NCBI GenBank assembly: GCA_031216915.1
Contig: CM062290.1
Location: 254,082,581-254,146,580 of the forward strand
Source of the DNA: Pictodentalium vernedei
Lineage: Eukaryota > Mollusca > Scaphopoda > Dentaliida > Dentaliidae
Reading direction: 5' to 3'
DNA length: 64,000 nucleotides
Below, piece after piece: positions 22,664 through 34,328 of the stretch (positions are counted from its first letter, which is position 1; every line of letters begins with the position of its first letter). The notes below the pieces were generated by a model. The model was not told the origin of the DNA, did no database searches, and worked only from the letters and a program-made list of their open reading frames with translations. The translations under genes were made by a program, and so were the position numbers.

Positions 22664-24618
22664 AGGTCCTCACCTCGACTCGTCCCAGGTTGGAGGAAGG
22701 ATAGCAGAGTTCGCAGACCATTGGACCACCATCACATCCGATCCATGGGTGTTAGACGGCACCCCACCCTGTCAAGGGTGCCTCTTCCAACCACAGTTCC
22801 TTCAGACGTTTTACGTTGGGAACTTTTGTCCCCGGAGATTGCCAATCTCCTGGCAAAGAGGGCGATCGAGGTCGTCAAGAACGTTCAGTCAGTGGGTTTC
22901 TATTCCCGCCTGTTCTTGGTGCCGAAGAAGGACGGCCGACTCTGACCGGTTATCGATCTGAGTATCCTGAACCAGTCTATCATTGCTCCCAAGTTCAGCA
23001 TGGAGACTTTCAGGTCGGTCCGCCAATCAATTCACCAGGGAGATTTCGCAGCCAGCATCGACCTGCGAGACGCTTACTTCCACGTTCCGATGCATCGGGC
23101 ATCACGGAAGTATCTCAGGTTCGCTTTTCTGGGGCAAGTTTACCAGTTCAAGGCCATGCCTTTCAGCCTCAACCTGGCTCCTTGGGCGTTCACCAGACTG
23201 ATGTCGCATGTGATAGCGTTCCATTGCACACAGTCCAGGGTGACTACTTCGGCATATCTGGACGATATCCTCCAGAGGCATTCCAATGCTGCCTTACTGG
23301 AATCGGATGTGGCCACTCTGTTGAGCTTGCTCACGTCGCTAGGATTCAGAGTCAACGAGGAGAAGTCGGACCTGGTCCCTTCTCACTCGTTTTGTCATCT
23401 GGGGATGTCTTTTCAAACCAAATTCAATTTGGTGGCTGTTCCCCAGGCCAAGGCTGTGATTCTCTCAGCTTTTGCTCTGTCTTTGTCCCAGTCCAGGTCT
23501 GCGACCGCTCGAAGTTTTCTCGGCTGATCGGTCTCTGCGGTTCGGTGACGGATCTCATTCCTCTAGGTCGGCTGCTTGTCAAACCTCTCCAACACTTTCT
23601 GCTCAGTTGTTGGAGGCCGAATGTAGATTCTCTGGATCAGGTGCTTCCGTTTCCGGACTCTCTGTATCCTCACCTTCTTCCCTGGACAGATGTTCCATAG
23701 ATTACGCAGGGTGTTCCACTGGACTTACCCACATCCGATCGCGTTCTGACAGCAGATGCCAGCGATCTTGGATGGGGTGCGACGTTGGATTCTCTTGGTC
23801 TTTCCCTACACGGGATGTGGGACCAGGATAAAGCAGCTCTACACATCAACCAGAAGGAGCTTCTTGCTCTTCTTCTGAGTTTCAGGCAGTGGATCCCGCA
23901 CCTGTCGAATCGCCAGGTCCTTCTACTATCCGACAATTCGACGGTGGTTGCTTACATTCGGAACCAGGGTGGCACGCACTCGCTTCCGATGTACGAGTTA
24001 GCTCGGGATCTTCTACTGCTCGCTCAGGATGTTCACGCCGGAGTGGTTGTTCGTCACATTCCCGGTCGTCTGAATGTCCTAGCCGACTCCCTGTCCCGAC
24101 AGGGCAGGGTTATTTCCACCGAGTGGATGCTTCACAGGGCAGTGTTCCAGTCGCTTTGCGATCTCTGGGGACATCCCCACATCGACCTCTTTGCGACTCG
24201 TTGGAACCATCAGGTGGACACTTTCGTGTCCCCGTGTCCAGATCCTCTGGCCTTTGCCGTGGACGCTCTGTCTCTCGATTGGAACGGTCTAGTCGGCTAC
24301 GCCTTCCCGCCGGTTCCGATTCTTCCTCAGGTTCTCGCCAAAATTGGAACCTGCAGTTGTCGAATCATTCTGATCGCTCCCCTGTCGCCTCAGCGGGTGT
24401 GGATCAATCAGCTCCGCTCGCTGATGGCGGCGGTTCCGGCACGTCTCCCGCTACGTCGTCACCTTCTTTGTCAAGGTCGCCTGAGGAGGTTTCACGTCGA
24501 CCCGACTTCGTTGTGCCTTCACGCATATCTTTTGTCAGGTCCTGTCTCCTCCGTAGAGGTTTTTCGAGATGAGCAGTGGAGTGCATTTCTTCTTCAAGGA
24601 GGCACTCCACTGGTTTAG
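22638..24618 (+). pseudogene. DIRS RT-RNase H-methyltransferase-like ORF, broken
   Basis: The ORF starts in a frame overlapping the end of ORF1 (IAEFADHWTTITSDPWVLD), then shifts at about 22770 to AKRAIEVVKNVQSVGFYSRL. The RT fingers and palm follow: FLVPKKDG, PVIDLS, DLRDAYFHVPMH, and the catalytic YLDD at about 23260. A second shift at about 23520 leads into RNase H, with catalytic residues visible in TADASDLGWG, NQKELLALL, LLSDNSTVVAYI and LADSLSR. After that comes the DIRS C-terminal block HIDLFATRWNHQVD..YAFPPVP, which family knowledge labels methyltransferase-like. Stops are TGA at 22943 (arginine CGA in relatives) and TAG at 23698. The protein would copy element RNA into DNA. This copy cannot make it. 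Confidence 0.9.
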
Positions 24619-25590
24619 CTTATGCAGCTAAATGGAAGGTCTTCTGTCGATGGTGTGCTGATCACTCTGTTGATTATGCCAATCCTTCGATTTCACAGAT
24701 TGTGGAGTTTCTGGTATATCTGTTTGATTCTCAGGGTCTCCAGCCTGTTACCATCAAGGGTTACAGGTCTATGCTTTCAGAGACTTTTTCTTATGTGGGG
24801 AAGCGTCGTATCGGCACTAATCCTTACCTCTCCAAGCTTGTTCGGCACTTTTCTTTGAAAAGGCCTCGGACTTTGCAGCTTACTCCACGATGGAATCTTT
24901 CGTGGGTGCTGCTTTGCTTGGGGGGGGGGGGGGGCGCCATTCGAACCTTTATCCCAGGTGGATATGCATTTTCTCACATATAAGACGGCTTTTCTGATGG
25001 CATTTGCTTCGGCCAGATGGGTTAGTGAGCTTCACGCCCTCTCGGTTGACCCGGCCTTTTTTAGGAGCTCTCCCAACAGTGTTACTTTTACCACTGATTG
25101 CTCCTTTTTGGCTAAGAATCAGTTACCAGATACTACTCCTCCTCCTATCTGTATCAGGGCTCTTCCCTCTGTTGAGGGTACTCGCCCTTTGCTCTGTCCG
25201 GTCCGTGCTATTCGCATTTATCTTGATCGGACACGCTTCATACGGAAAGGCAGAAAACATTTTTTTCTGTCTCTCATTCCGGGTCGACAGAATATCTCTC
25301 CTCAATCCATTTCTCGATGGATTTGTCTTGCTATTCGTACGGCTTATAGTCGTTTGGCAGCTGGCGATTGTATTACCAATCGTATTTCTGCCCACGAGGT
25401 GTGGGCACTGTCTACCTCTTGGGCTTATTCTAACTCCGTCAAGTTGTCGGATGTTATGCAGGCAGCCTACTGGAGAAATGCTTCTACTTTCTCCACCTTT
25501 TATTTGCGCCAGTTGCAGGAGCAGTCGGAGGACCTTTTTGCCCTGAGTCCTCTTTCTTCTGCTCAGGCTGTTGTCTGCCATAGCCATTAG
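24576..25590 (+). pseudogene. DIRS tyrosine recombinase, frameshifted, catalytic Arg lost
   Basis: The N-terminal core-binding part (YAAKWKVFCRWCADH, then QPVTIKGYRSMLSETFSYV) reads in one frame to about 24918. A G15 run (24920-24934) shifts the frame, and the catalytic part resumes as PFEPLSQVDMHFLTYKTAFL. In box I the family arginine before VSEL is tryptophan (TGG at 25018-25020). In box II the HxxR motif reads HEVW (TGG at 25402-25404). The nucleophile region STFSTFYLRQL keeps its tyrosine. Both tryptophans are one C-to-T change from CGG. The enzyme class inserts circular DIRS DNA. This one should be inactive even if the frame were whole. It overlaps the end of the RT ORF by about 40 bases, as in the family. 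Confidence 0.9.
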
Positions 25591-25808
25591 GCTTCTTGAA
25601 GGTCAGTTTCAGCCTTGTGCTGTTACTGCCCTTTTTCTGTCTGTGTGTCACACAGGCTCATATGTCTCTTTTCATTGTCCTTTACCAATGATTGCGACAT
25701 TATGGTTGATAAGCCTCGGGACCTCTTCCTTCTACTTCACGATTCCAGTGCACTGGGGTTATGTGGGGGTTGGTTATGCGATTCCCTCCAGCCTTTTGTC
25801 TATTCAGC

Positions 25809-25897
25809 CTGTAGTAAACAATTGTGAGTAGGTTGATAAGAAATCTAAATTTTATAGTAAATTTCCTTTCTTATTATACCTACCACAATTGTTTACA
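25809..25897. repeat. DIRS internal complementary region
   Basis: Bases 25809-25840 are the reverse complement of the left element end (19752-19783). AAAT at 25841-25844 is the shared core. Bases from 25845 onward are the reverse complement of the right end (26205-26259) with one visible mismatch. This is the join expected at the circle junction and is used in the DIRS replication model to align the ends. Confidence 0.93.
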
Positions 25898-25969
25898 TGG
25901 AGGCCCTCCCGTCTTCTTTACGGGTAAAGAATCTTTCCTCCCCGCTGATCACATAACTCTAACGTTTAC

Positions 25970-26220
25970 GGATTCAAAAAGAATGAGTCTTTAGAGACGG
26001 TATATGCGCACTGGCAACGGAAGTCGTGAAGTTGTACTTGGGAGAGAGCGTCCCGTACTGGGTCTGCACCGGTTGCACTCGACCCAGTTTTGGCTTATTT
26101 TTTATTGGTGCTTTTGCACCACTTTTCTTTCCCAACTTGCTTGGGAAAGACAAAAATAGAGAGTATTTTATCCAAGTTAGGGACTTCCACTGTAGTGCAA
26201 GCCTGTAGTAAACAATTGTG
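25970..26220. repeat. DIRS right inverted terminal repeat
   Basis: It mirrors 19766-20016. Small differences (for example GTGAAGTTG here against GTGGAGTTG in the complement of the left copy) show the two copies have diverged slightly since insertion. Confidence 0.92.
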
Positions 26221-27342
26221 GTAGGTATAATAAAAAAGGAAATTTACTATAAAATTTAGATTTTCAGTGGGTTAAATTTTTTGTTTACTTGAACTGCGGA
26301 CACACTTTTCATCCCATGGCCTGTATAATGCTTGTTATCATTCTACCACTATTTAACCCTCACCCAGTGTGTGTTAAACCTTTTTCTTTCCATTTTTAGC
26401 TACGTTTACTTTTCTGTTTACCTCAGAATTTCATGTTTAAGTTTGTGTTTAGGTCAGCTGCTATTTTCCTTCTCTTCCCATGGTGCTTATATTCCATCAT
26501 ACTTGTTCTTCATTATCATTCTAGCATCATTTAACCCTTATCCAGTGAATTTCTTCAAATATTTCATCCCATTTTTAATGTTAAGTTTCCTGTTTACCTC
26601 TCACATAGACATTTTCAGTGTGTTAAAGTTTTTGTTTAGGTCAGCTACCGACACCCTTTTCATCCCATGGCCTTTATATTGCTTCCATATGGTGTTTATT
26701 ATCATTCTACCATTATTTCATTCTCACCCAGTGCATTTTAAACTTTTTTCTTAACATTTTTTAGTTACGTTTTCTTTTCTGTTTTGCTCAGAATTTCATG
26801 TTTAACTTAGTGTTTAGGTCACCTGCTGTGTTCCTTCTCTTCCCATGGTGCTTATATTCCTCTTATGTGTTCTTCATTATCATTTTACCATGGTTTACCC
26901 TTGTCCACTGAATTTCAATTTAAATTTCTCTTCAACTTTTGAACGTTGAGTTTTCAGTTTAGCTCTCACTTAGACATTTTCAGTGTGTTAATGTTTCTAT
27001 TCAGGGCAGCTGTCAACACCCTTTTCATCCCATGGCCTTTATACTGCTTCTATATGGTGCTTGTTTTCATTCTACCACTATTTAACCCTCACCCTATGTG
27101 TTTTAAACTGTTCTCTTAACTTTTTTGTTTATTTTTTACTTAGTTTAGTTTTCTGTTTAGCTCAGAATTTCATGTATAGCTTAGTGTTTATGTCAGTTTC
27201 TGTGTTTTACTTTTAAGAGGTTGTGTTTAGGTCAGCTTTTGTCGCATGTTATGAGCCTTGTTGATACAGTTCTTGTGTTTGCCAAAGTTACTATCAAAGA
27301 GGAATGTTGGTGAGCTATAGGGCATTGGTGTCCTTCTTGTTT

Positions 27343-28835
27343 ATAACCCCAACAAACGAGCAAGAAATTATATTGACAGCCGAAAAACTGAAAAGGAAAG
27401 TGAGTACTGATGCTTTCAATTTATCCATGAAAATTATGAAAGGGAGAATTTCTTAGGTTGCTAAACCCTTGGTTCATATCTTCAATCAATCATTTATCCA
27501 AGGCAAAGTCCCTGATAAAATGAAAATAGCAAATGTAATACCAATCTTTAAAGGGGGTAATAATTCCCGCAAACTTTTGACCGATTAGCTTATTACCAGC
27601 TTTCTCTAAAATTCTTGAGAAAATAATGAACCAGTGACTCTCTAATTTTCTGAATGATTTTAATATACTGTATGAACATCAGTACGGCTTTCGCAAAAAA
27701 CACTCCACTTTCCATCCCATCACGTACCTTTTGCAGTATGCTGCTGACTGTAACGATAAGCCAACAAAAGACTCTTCTCTATCCGTCTTCATAGATTTGC
27801 CCAAGGCATTTGATTCGATCAGCGATGAAATATTATTTAGTAAACTGGAATTCTAATAAGAGAGATAAGTAAAATTTGGTTCTAAAGTTACCAGGGGTCT
27901 GTGTTGGGACCTATTCTCTTCATCCTTTATGTCAATGATATGAGGTTCTCCACTGTGCTTAACCTACTGTCCTTTGCTGATGACACAACCCCGTTTACAG
28001 CTGAACATGACTTGAATACTCTGGAGACTGAAGTGGATGGTGAGCTGAATAAAATATTCGACTGGTGCTGTTGTAACAAATGCCAGGTAAATGCCAATAA
28101 GTGTAATTATATCATGCTACACCCACCAAACAGTCCACACAAATCTAATTTGCTAAACCTTTTTCTTAATGATACCAAGCTGTCACCCGCAGGTGACTCC
28201 CAACAAGATAAAGTGGTTAAGTTTTTAAGAGTATACCTTGACGAAAATCTCAATTTTAAGTACCGCACTTCCACAATATGTTCTAAGATGTCAGGCGCAA
28301 TTTACTGTCTGAACAAAGTAAAAAAACGTTCTTCCCATAGAATCATTCAAATTATTGTACTATACGTTAGTTCATAGACACTTGCTATATGCAATCCAAA
28401 TCTGGAGTCATGGGTCAGCTAACAGTAAAATAAATTCTCTGCAAAAATGCACCATGCGAGTAATTAGTTGTGAGACGTATAATAGCCATAATGATCCCCC
28501 CTGTTTAACGATCTCTATAAATTGGACGTTTCCCTATTTATCCATGATTGGAAAAATGATGATTTACCCGACGCTTTCAAAACATTCTTCAGCTGGGAGT
28601 CGAACAAGACAAAGTTGGCATGATACAGTCGTACAAAGCTAGAACCCAATTCTCCGCTAACCTGCCAAAACATAATTTCCCAAAGATCTGGAATGAAATC
28701 GATACCAACTTACGGGTCCTGCCCCCCAGGCACGTCTTCAAGAAACAGTTTGATAATAAATGCATAGAAAGCTACTCCTCACATGTCAACTGTTCGTATC
28801 AAGTGTGCCCAGACGGTAGGCCTAACGCTCAATGA
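27343..28835 (+). pseudogene. LINE reverse transcriptase, broken
   Basis: This is the third piece of the split LINE. It starts TPTNEQEIILTAEKLKRKVS and continues VAKPLVHIFNQSFIQGKVPD with KMKIANVIPIFKGG, then YGFRKKHSTFHPITYLLQY and FIDLPKAFDSI. The palm follows: GSVLGPILFILYVNDM with catalytic FADD at 27973-27984. The thumb and C-terminal region continue through LNFKYRTSTICSKMSGAIY to FKKQFDNKCIES near 28770. In-frame stops (for example TAG in the glutamine position before VAKPL) and several frame changes mark it as dead. The start at 27343 immediately follows the TCCTTCTTG end of element F1. Confidence 0.88.
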
Positions 28836-30040
28836 CACATGCACGCTTCCATACTTACCCGTGGGATCCTAGACAGAGAAAGAGAGAGAGAAAGAGAAGA
28901 GAGATGCACATGAGATTGATGAAGATGGGAAGGTTCAAGACCAGTTTCACTTTGAAACAGATACCTCCACCTCCCCATCGTCCTCATGACCGATTTGAAG
29001 GTCTGCTCAAGGTGCCGATTGTTTGGGTCCTTTTTACCATGGAAAAGGAAACCGTTTGTCGCAGGGCTTCATCTGCCAGACCGCAACTGGGATTTCACCT
29101 GCTATCTCATCCCAACCGACCTCGAATTAACCACCTTCAATGTGTCTTGATCCTTCACCTCACATAGCTGCTGAAATTGATCAGTGCTGAATATTACCTT
29201 GCCATTCAATAGTGATGTGACGCTTGGCCCTCGTTGGAACTAACTTGTGGAGCGTGTTCCAGTGGGGGGGTGGGGGGGGGGGGGTGTTCTTGCTAGGGCT
29301 TTGTTCCGGCAGCAGGAAATGATCTGCTTGAATCCTTGTTCAACGTGATGGGCAAAACTGGCCAGCGCTATTCACAAAATTCAGCATTCAAATTTTATTA
29401 TATTTTTCATTTTTTGTTGCAGAAGCGTAGCTTATGACCTCTCATTCTGTGTGTGTGTGGGGGGGGATCATGGGCTGTGCTTTTGGGACGAGAAATGAAA
29501 CTTTTTAGTTATTCGAGAATTTATTTTGCCAGTGTTGTCTGATATCTGCATTGGGATAGTTAATTTAACTTCATTTAATTCAATTTAACTTGACTTATTT
29601 TAACATAACTCAATTTAATTTAATTTAATTTAATCTAATTTATGGAATAACCATAAAATAAAATGTCTGCACATGTAGTGCAATCTTTCACTCAGGGTGG
29701 GTGGAGAGCCAAATACAGATTCAAGGTCTTCTTTCTTTCATCAGCTATTCTACTGTTGAGCCATAGTCAGTGGTAATTTCTAGACACAATCCAGTCTACT
29801 CAATGACGGTGTACTTGTATTTACATATTTCCCTGGGACAACAGGAAGATGGCCAATGTGGCTATGTTATCTCCTAACAATGTGCCATTATACCTTATAT
29901 ATGTAAGATTCTCTGTACAAATCTAATATTTGAATTTGGTATATTGTTGAATAAACTTCATTCATTCATTCACTGTTCCACGGTTATGCTGCCCTTGACT
30001 GATTGAAATATGCCGTGTATTTATGTTCTTATTTTTGTAG
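28836..30040. other. LINE 3' region and intron end
   Basis: It contains a G7-T-G13 run at 29264-29284, a G run at 29458-29466, an (AATTT)n-like stretch at about 29570-29640, and a probable LINE tail GAATAAAC(TTCATTCATTCA) at 29950-29975. A diverged relative of the piggyBac-like MITE may lie at about 29345-29560. No gene is seen before the splice acceptor at 30040. Confidence 0.5.
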
Positions 30041-30186
30041 GACCTGTAGCATCACCAGGTTTTGTAGATGCAATTGGATTTTTTCGAGTGAACAAGCACA
30101 GTATTGCACCAGATTTTCAGTTTTTCTATGTGCCAATTATAACTGATGGCATGGTAATACATGAATACATGAACTTGAAGAAAGAG
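30041..30186 (+). CDS. GMC oxidoreductase, second visible coding exon
   Basis: The acceptor TTATTTTTGTAG precedes the exon and the donor GTAAGT follows 30186. The 146 bases enter in phase 1 and leave in phase 0. The translation GPVASPGFVDAIGFFRVNK continues YGKG from the first exon. The family reads GP.TS.G.EA.AF at the start of the substrate-binding (GMC C-terminal) domain. It continues with PDFQFFYVPII and ends MNLKKE. This segment belongs to the beta-sheet that shapes the substrate pocket. It is reached across a 28-kb intron filled with mobile elements. Confidence 0.9.
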
Positions 30187-31079
30187 GTAAGTATTCAAAT
30201 TGTGGTTTAAAATTTTACATCACCACAAAGATCGTAGTAATGATTTGATATCAGGTTGGTCATCACAAACGATTGAATGTGAATCAGTTTTAGAAATTAG
30301 AAGAATCTCCAAATTAAGATGAACACAATACTGCTGTCAAGTCGTGTCCCAGGCTAAGGTACCTTTCTGCTTTGCTCCCTACTGCACAGTAGAATCTAAC
30401 TCGTCGAAAATGAAATGCGAGAATATTCAACTTAGATGCCATTTTCATTTGTTTGTCTTGATTTGTTTTAGTAGCGGCCGACAAGTATTGTGGCAGTCCT
30501 GGAGATGAGATAGATATGGGCCCCGGACCCACCATGTGCCAATCTGGTGTGAGAGAATTTTGATTTTCACATATGAAACTCACCAACCCTTTGAATCCAG
30601 ACTTTTTGGAAGCCTTGTATCTAAAACCAAAATTGTGTCTTAGACCAGGGCCCGCACAAGCAAGTACTGCAAATACGGGACATACTTTGTGTGTTAACAG
30701 AGGGAATGGATGGAGTGTCATAAAAACAGTATGCTGATATCCTTTAAAACTTACTCGGACTCTAAGGGCCCCTAAATATTTGAGAAAAAAATTGGACTTA
30801 ACCCCACCCACAACCCCCATACCCACCACCACCACCACCTCCCTATGGGGGAACGTTGCCAATTGGGTCGTGATTTCCAGATATTTAATTTACGAAATTT
30901 CTACCCATGTGGTGAGTGTGTCAATCTAATGGATACCAAATAACAGTTTTGTGATCACAGTATTGTACATGAATAGTATGTCATGGGCTGGACTTCCCTT
31001 TTTGCCGGATCTCACGCCGGATCTCATATGTGATGCCATGCCACTTAACCTAGTTATGTCATGTTTGGTTGTCATGGTA

Positions 31080-32580
31080 GCCCACATCATCAAATCGATA
31101 GCTCATTTGCTTGATACGTCGTTCTAGCAAGCACTAGTATCACACTTAGCAGCATTAATGTACTGAGGGCCATAGCAGTGCCACAAGTTAGTAATGGTTG
31201 AGATATTCTAGCACAGAACAGAATAGTGGTAGTCAATAATAATGATACAGGACAGTAATGGTACGAGGCTACAAGGCTGACAGAACACCATATCAGTGAT
31301 GAATACAATAGAGGTTAATCATAAGATAGATATCCGAAGTCGTGGTATAAGCCAATGGCATGACTGTTAGGAACTATATAGAAGCAAGGTGCTGTATTGG
31401 AGCTAGAAGCCATATAGGAGCTAAAAGCTTCATAGGAGCCTTGTTGCGGGTATCCACAAATGCTGCGATGAGTCGCAGAGCAGTATGTGGAGTCACTCGG
31501 TCAAGCAACTGCTCGATAGCTCATTTGCTTAATGGGATCTGAGTCGTTTGAGTAATGACTTTTCAGTAACTGCTCGATAGCCTTTTAGAGGAACATGGAA
31601 TAGAAATGGAAAAGTTTCTTGAGCAAATAGAATGTATTCAACTGCTTCTAGTAGTGTTAGGAATTTTGATTGTGATATGAACTGGGACCCTAAGCGGCAG
31701 TAGTGCACTAAGAGCCATAGTAGTACCTCAGCTTAGTAATGGTGGGACTCTTTAGCACAGGACAGAATAGTGGTAGCCAATAATAATGGTACAAGGCTGT
31801 AATGTTTTGGAAGTGTCGTTAATTCAAGTGGAAGCTGTTCACAGGACAGATGACAGTGACTTTGGGCAAGTCAGTAGTGGGGGTCTTGGTGCTATGAAGG
31901 GTGTGAGGGTGAGTCAGAAGCCAGGCGCTGAATAGGGTTAGGAGCCATAACTATCCTCAGATATATATTCTTGAAAAGGTACCCCCAAAAGATATCCTCA
32001 AAAGGTATCCTCAAATAGTACATCACCATGTCATAGGTATGTTCAAATACTGAGATGAGTTGTAGAGCACTATGTGAAGTCACTCGTCCGAGCAGTTGCT
32101 CGATAAATCATTTGCTCGATCACATTTGAATCGTTCGAGTGATGCCTGGCCCAGTTGCTGCTCGATTGACTCTTGGACTTATTCTTAGGAGCCATTGTAT
32201 TAGAGAATGACGTCATATTGGGTGGGGTTCAGATGAATGGAATGATCTTATTAGTTAGTTAGTTTTCGTAAAGTGAACAGATTGGACGATCTGGATAAAT
32301 GAAACCTGCTCACTGTTCGAAACAAGAACAGTAGTACTATTAATAGTGTTAGAGCTAGACAGAACAGGCGAGAAAAGCTAAATATCTTAACAATAAGCAA
32401 AACTGTTCAAACTGATAGGCTTTTCTACTCTAGAAAAAGCGAATATGGTTGGATAGACATCAAAACAATAACACGGACAGATAAATAGAAACAAAGCAGG
32501 AGATTCTGAAAGAATCCGAACTAGTAAAATATTTACATGTAAAGAAAATAGGTAGAAAAAGGGTGAAAATCCTAACTTGT
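31080..32580. repeat. intronic degenerate interspersed repeats
   Basis: Several segments recur inexactly within the stretch: GATAGCTCATTTGCTT (31098, 31515), CACAGAACAGAATAGTGGTA / CACAGGACAGAATAGTGGTA (31212, 31757) and GTCACTCG with CTCGAT (31490, 32080). The piece around 31970-32060 (GATATCCTCAAAAGG..TCATAGGTAT) resembles 61090-61170. No gene is seen. Confidence 0.5.
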
Positions 32581-33130
32581 ACTCTTGTACAGTAGAACGT
32601 GCCTTATAGCACTGCGTGCTCCTCTTATAAGCCCAAAATGGGACTTCGCCAAGTACGTTTCGGTAGTTTTTGGGGAAAGATTTTGGATCTCTTTCTGTAA
32701 TTAGATGTACTCTTATACAAAGGAATGTTCCCTTCGAACATACCCCTGTCCTGTTGCTGGCCCTCGGATCACACAGCCTTTCGGTAGTTTTGGTTGATTT
32801 GGGGAATTTTCGTATCTATTTGTGTAATTAGACAGACTCTTATACAGAGGAACACACCCTCTGAGAATACCCCATTCTGTCGTAGGCCATTGAGTCACAT
32901 AGCAACCATGTGCTACCATACAAACCAAGATGGTAGCCTCCTGTATACAAAACGAACGGTGGAAGCATGTATCAAGCTAACAATACGCGCAGCGCATGCG
33001 CACCGACATCACATATCACATTGGTAATGATGTCACAACATGGCTGATCACACGGGCTGCTATGACAACCAAACCTGACATAACTGGGTCACATGACATG
33101 ACGTCATATGATATCCAGCATGTTGTCCTT
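32581..33130. repeat. dispersed repeat related to 62260-62690
   Basis: It shares GGGTCACAT/GAGTCACAT, AGCAACCATG and ACAACATGGC with the same order and spacing as 62450-62635. Two internal partly similar halves start with TTTCGGTAGTTTT at 32669 and 32779. No coding sequence is seen. Confidence 0.5.
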
Positions 33131-34328
33131 CAAACAAGGCACTTTCAGATCCTGACATACTACACTCTAAACTAATACATAACCACAGTAATGTAATAAT
33201 TTATGAATTCTCTTCATGAGGGTTCAAATAAAGTTTTGTACTGAGCAATATCGGGTGTGATGTATTCTTGGAACAGAGTCCAAAAAGTTTATGTGATATA
33301 TATATAAAGTATCTTCCGTTATCAGGTTCTAAATACTTTTTGCATTTATGTGTATACAGTATCCATGCATATTAGGCGGGGCTAGGAGACAATTGACAGT
33401 GAAGATGGGTACGGGAGCTTCCTCAGGAAAAAATGGAAAATGGGAGGCCAGTGTTCCCCTCCCGTGGTATTCCCACATTTTTATATAGACTTCTTTAGAT
33501 TTTGAAGAGAAGACCCATACAGCACGAGCTATAGCTGTATGCATGGGGTGTGCTATTATCTGCAATAACACATGGTCAGCACTACTTCCAGTAGTGGATG
33601 TCCTTTTATTGTTGAAGGTAATACAGTGTCCACACCACACACACTCTATTTTCAGTAGATATATTTCGTGGTTACATATTAAGTTTAAAAGTTTAGAGTG
33701 TGTAAATATGTGAAGAAACAAAAATTCAAGTAAATTATTGTCTATACATGTAAAGATGTTACCGCTGGTAAGGATCGCACAGGTCTATTAAACACCTCCT
33801 TTTTATGATATTTTAAACACATAAAATTTTCTCATTTCTCAAGGAAACTAATCTTTTAATAGGCTGTCAATTTATTTCCATACTTTACACTGGATTTTCT
33901 CTTCACATCTATTACATCTATTCAACAGGTTGATCTACAATGTATTCTGTTAACTAATAGCATTATTTTCTCTTTGCTGTTCTCGCTAAGTATTGATTTC
34001 CCCGATAGTGTAATTACATCCCGATTTTAATGAATTCTTTTATTTCCTAAAATATAATCCACCTTTCCAGTAAATACCGTTAAATCTTCACGATATAGCT
34101 TTAGATAATGATGTGGACTAAAGCACCAATAAAAAATAATTAAATAATTTTAAGCTAAAGTACATTTACAGACAGGTATATATATTATTTTTTATAGAGT
34201 TTGCCATGATTTATTCCGGAATGGCAAATGAAATTTATTGTATCTTCGTCAAGTGAAGAGTGGTAATATATCTAGTGATCTTATTTTAGTGGTTCCTGAA
34301 CCAATATCATTCATTTATTTACTTCCAG
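33131..34328. other. intron without recognised features
   Basis: It is AT-rich. I see no exon, repeat array or RNA gene before the acceptor TTACTTCCAG at 34328. Confidence 0.5.

Larger units (their letters stand above)
19752..26263 (+). mobile_element. DIRS-type tyrosine-recombinase retrotransposon, full length, decayed
   Basis: This is a 6.5-kb element with every DIRS structural hallmark. It has inverted terminal repeats of about 250 bp and a short internal complementary region that is the reverse complement of the two element ends joined together. It has a gag-like ORF, an RT/RNase H ORF and a tyrosine recombinase instead of a DDE integrase. ATTT lies at both junctions (19748-19751 and 26260-26263). 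Removing one copy with the element restores the family sequence CGACATTTTCAGTGGG, as seen at about 14753-14768. There is no target duplication, as expected for recombinase-mediated insertion. Several stops and frameshifts in the enzymes show that this copy is not autonomous. Confidence 0.93.
14335..27339 (+). mobile_element. 177-bp-family tandem-repeat element (F1), heavily invaded
   Basis: The left edge retains CAACTTTAGTTG and GTGTGAG..ATGGCATGGCTCGAT of the family head, but the canonical AGCTCAC start is altered. The right edge GGTGAGCTATAGGGCATTGG is followed by TCCTTCTTG and is joined directly to the LINE RT region. Units of about 177 bp occur between. The element is interrupted by F2 (14779-17512), element G (18027-18726) and a DIRS retrotransposon (19752-26263). 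Confidence 0.68.
7930..29975 (+). mobile_element. CR1/jockey-like LINE copy split by two insertion blocks
   Basis: Three collinear plus-strand pieces, 7930-8330, 13430-14334 and 27343-28835, together give endonuclease, linker and reverse transcriptase in the correct order. They show no obvious overlap, which argues for one LINE opened by two insertions. The 3' limit is uncertain. A GAATAAAC followed by (TTCA)n at about 29950-29975 is the kind of simple-repeat tail these LINEs carry, and it is used here as a tentative end. The whole copy lies in the first oxidoreductase intron. Confidence 0.6.

Noticed and set aside
22816-23700. 294-residue frame as a separate DIRS gene
   Set aside because: Only its last part (after about 23520) carries pol sequence; the earlier part is the RT region read in the wrong frame.
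30314-30862. 182-residue minus-strand open frame in the second visible GMC intron
   Set aside because: No domain or compositional sign of coding was recognised; the N-terminal valine/glycine stretch comes from a (CCACCA)n-like simple repeat at about 30800-30840.
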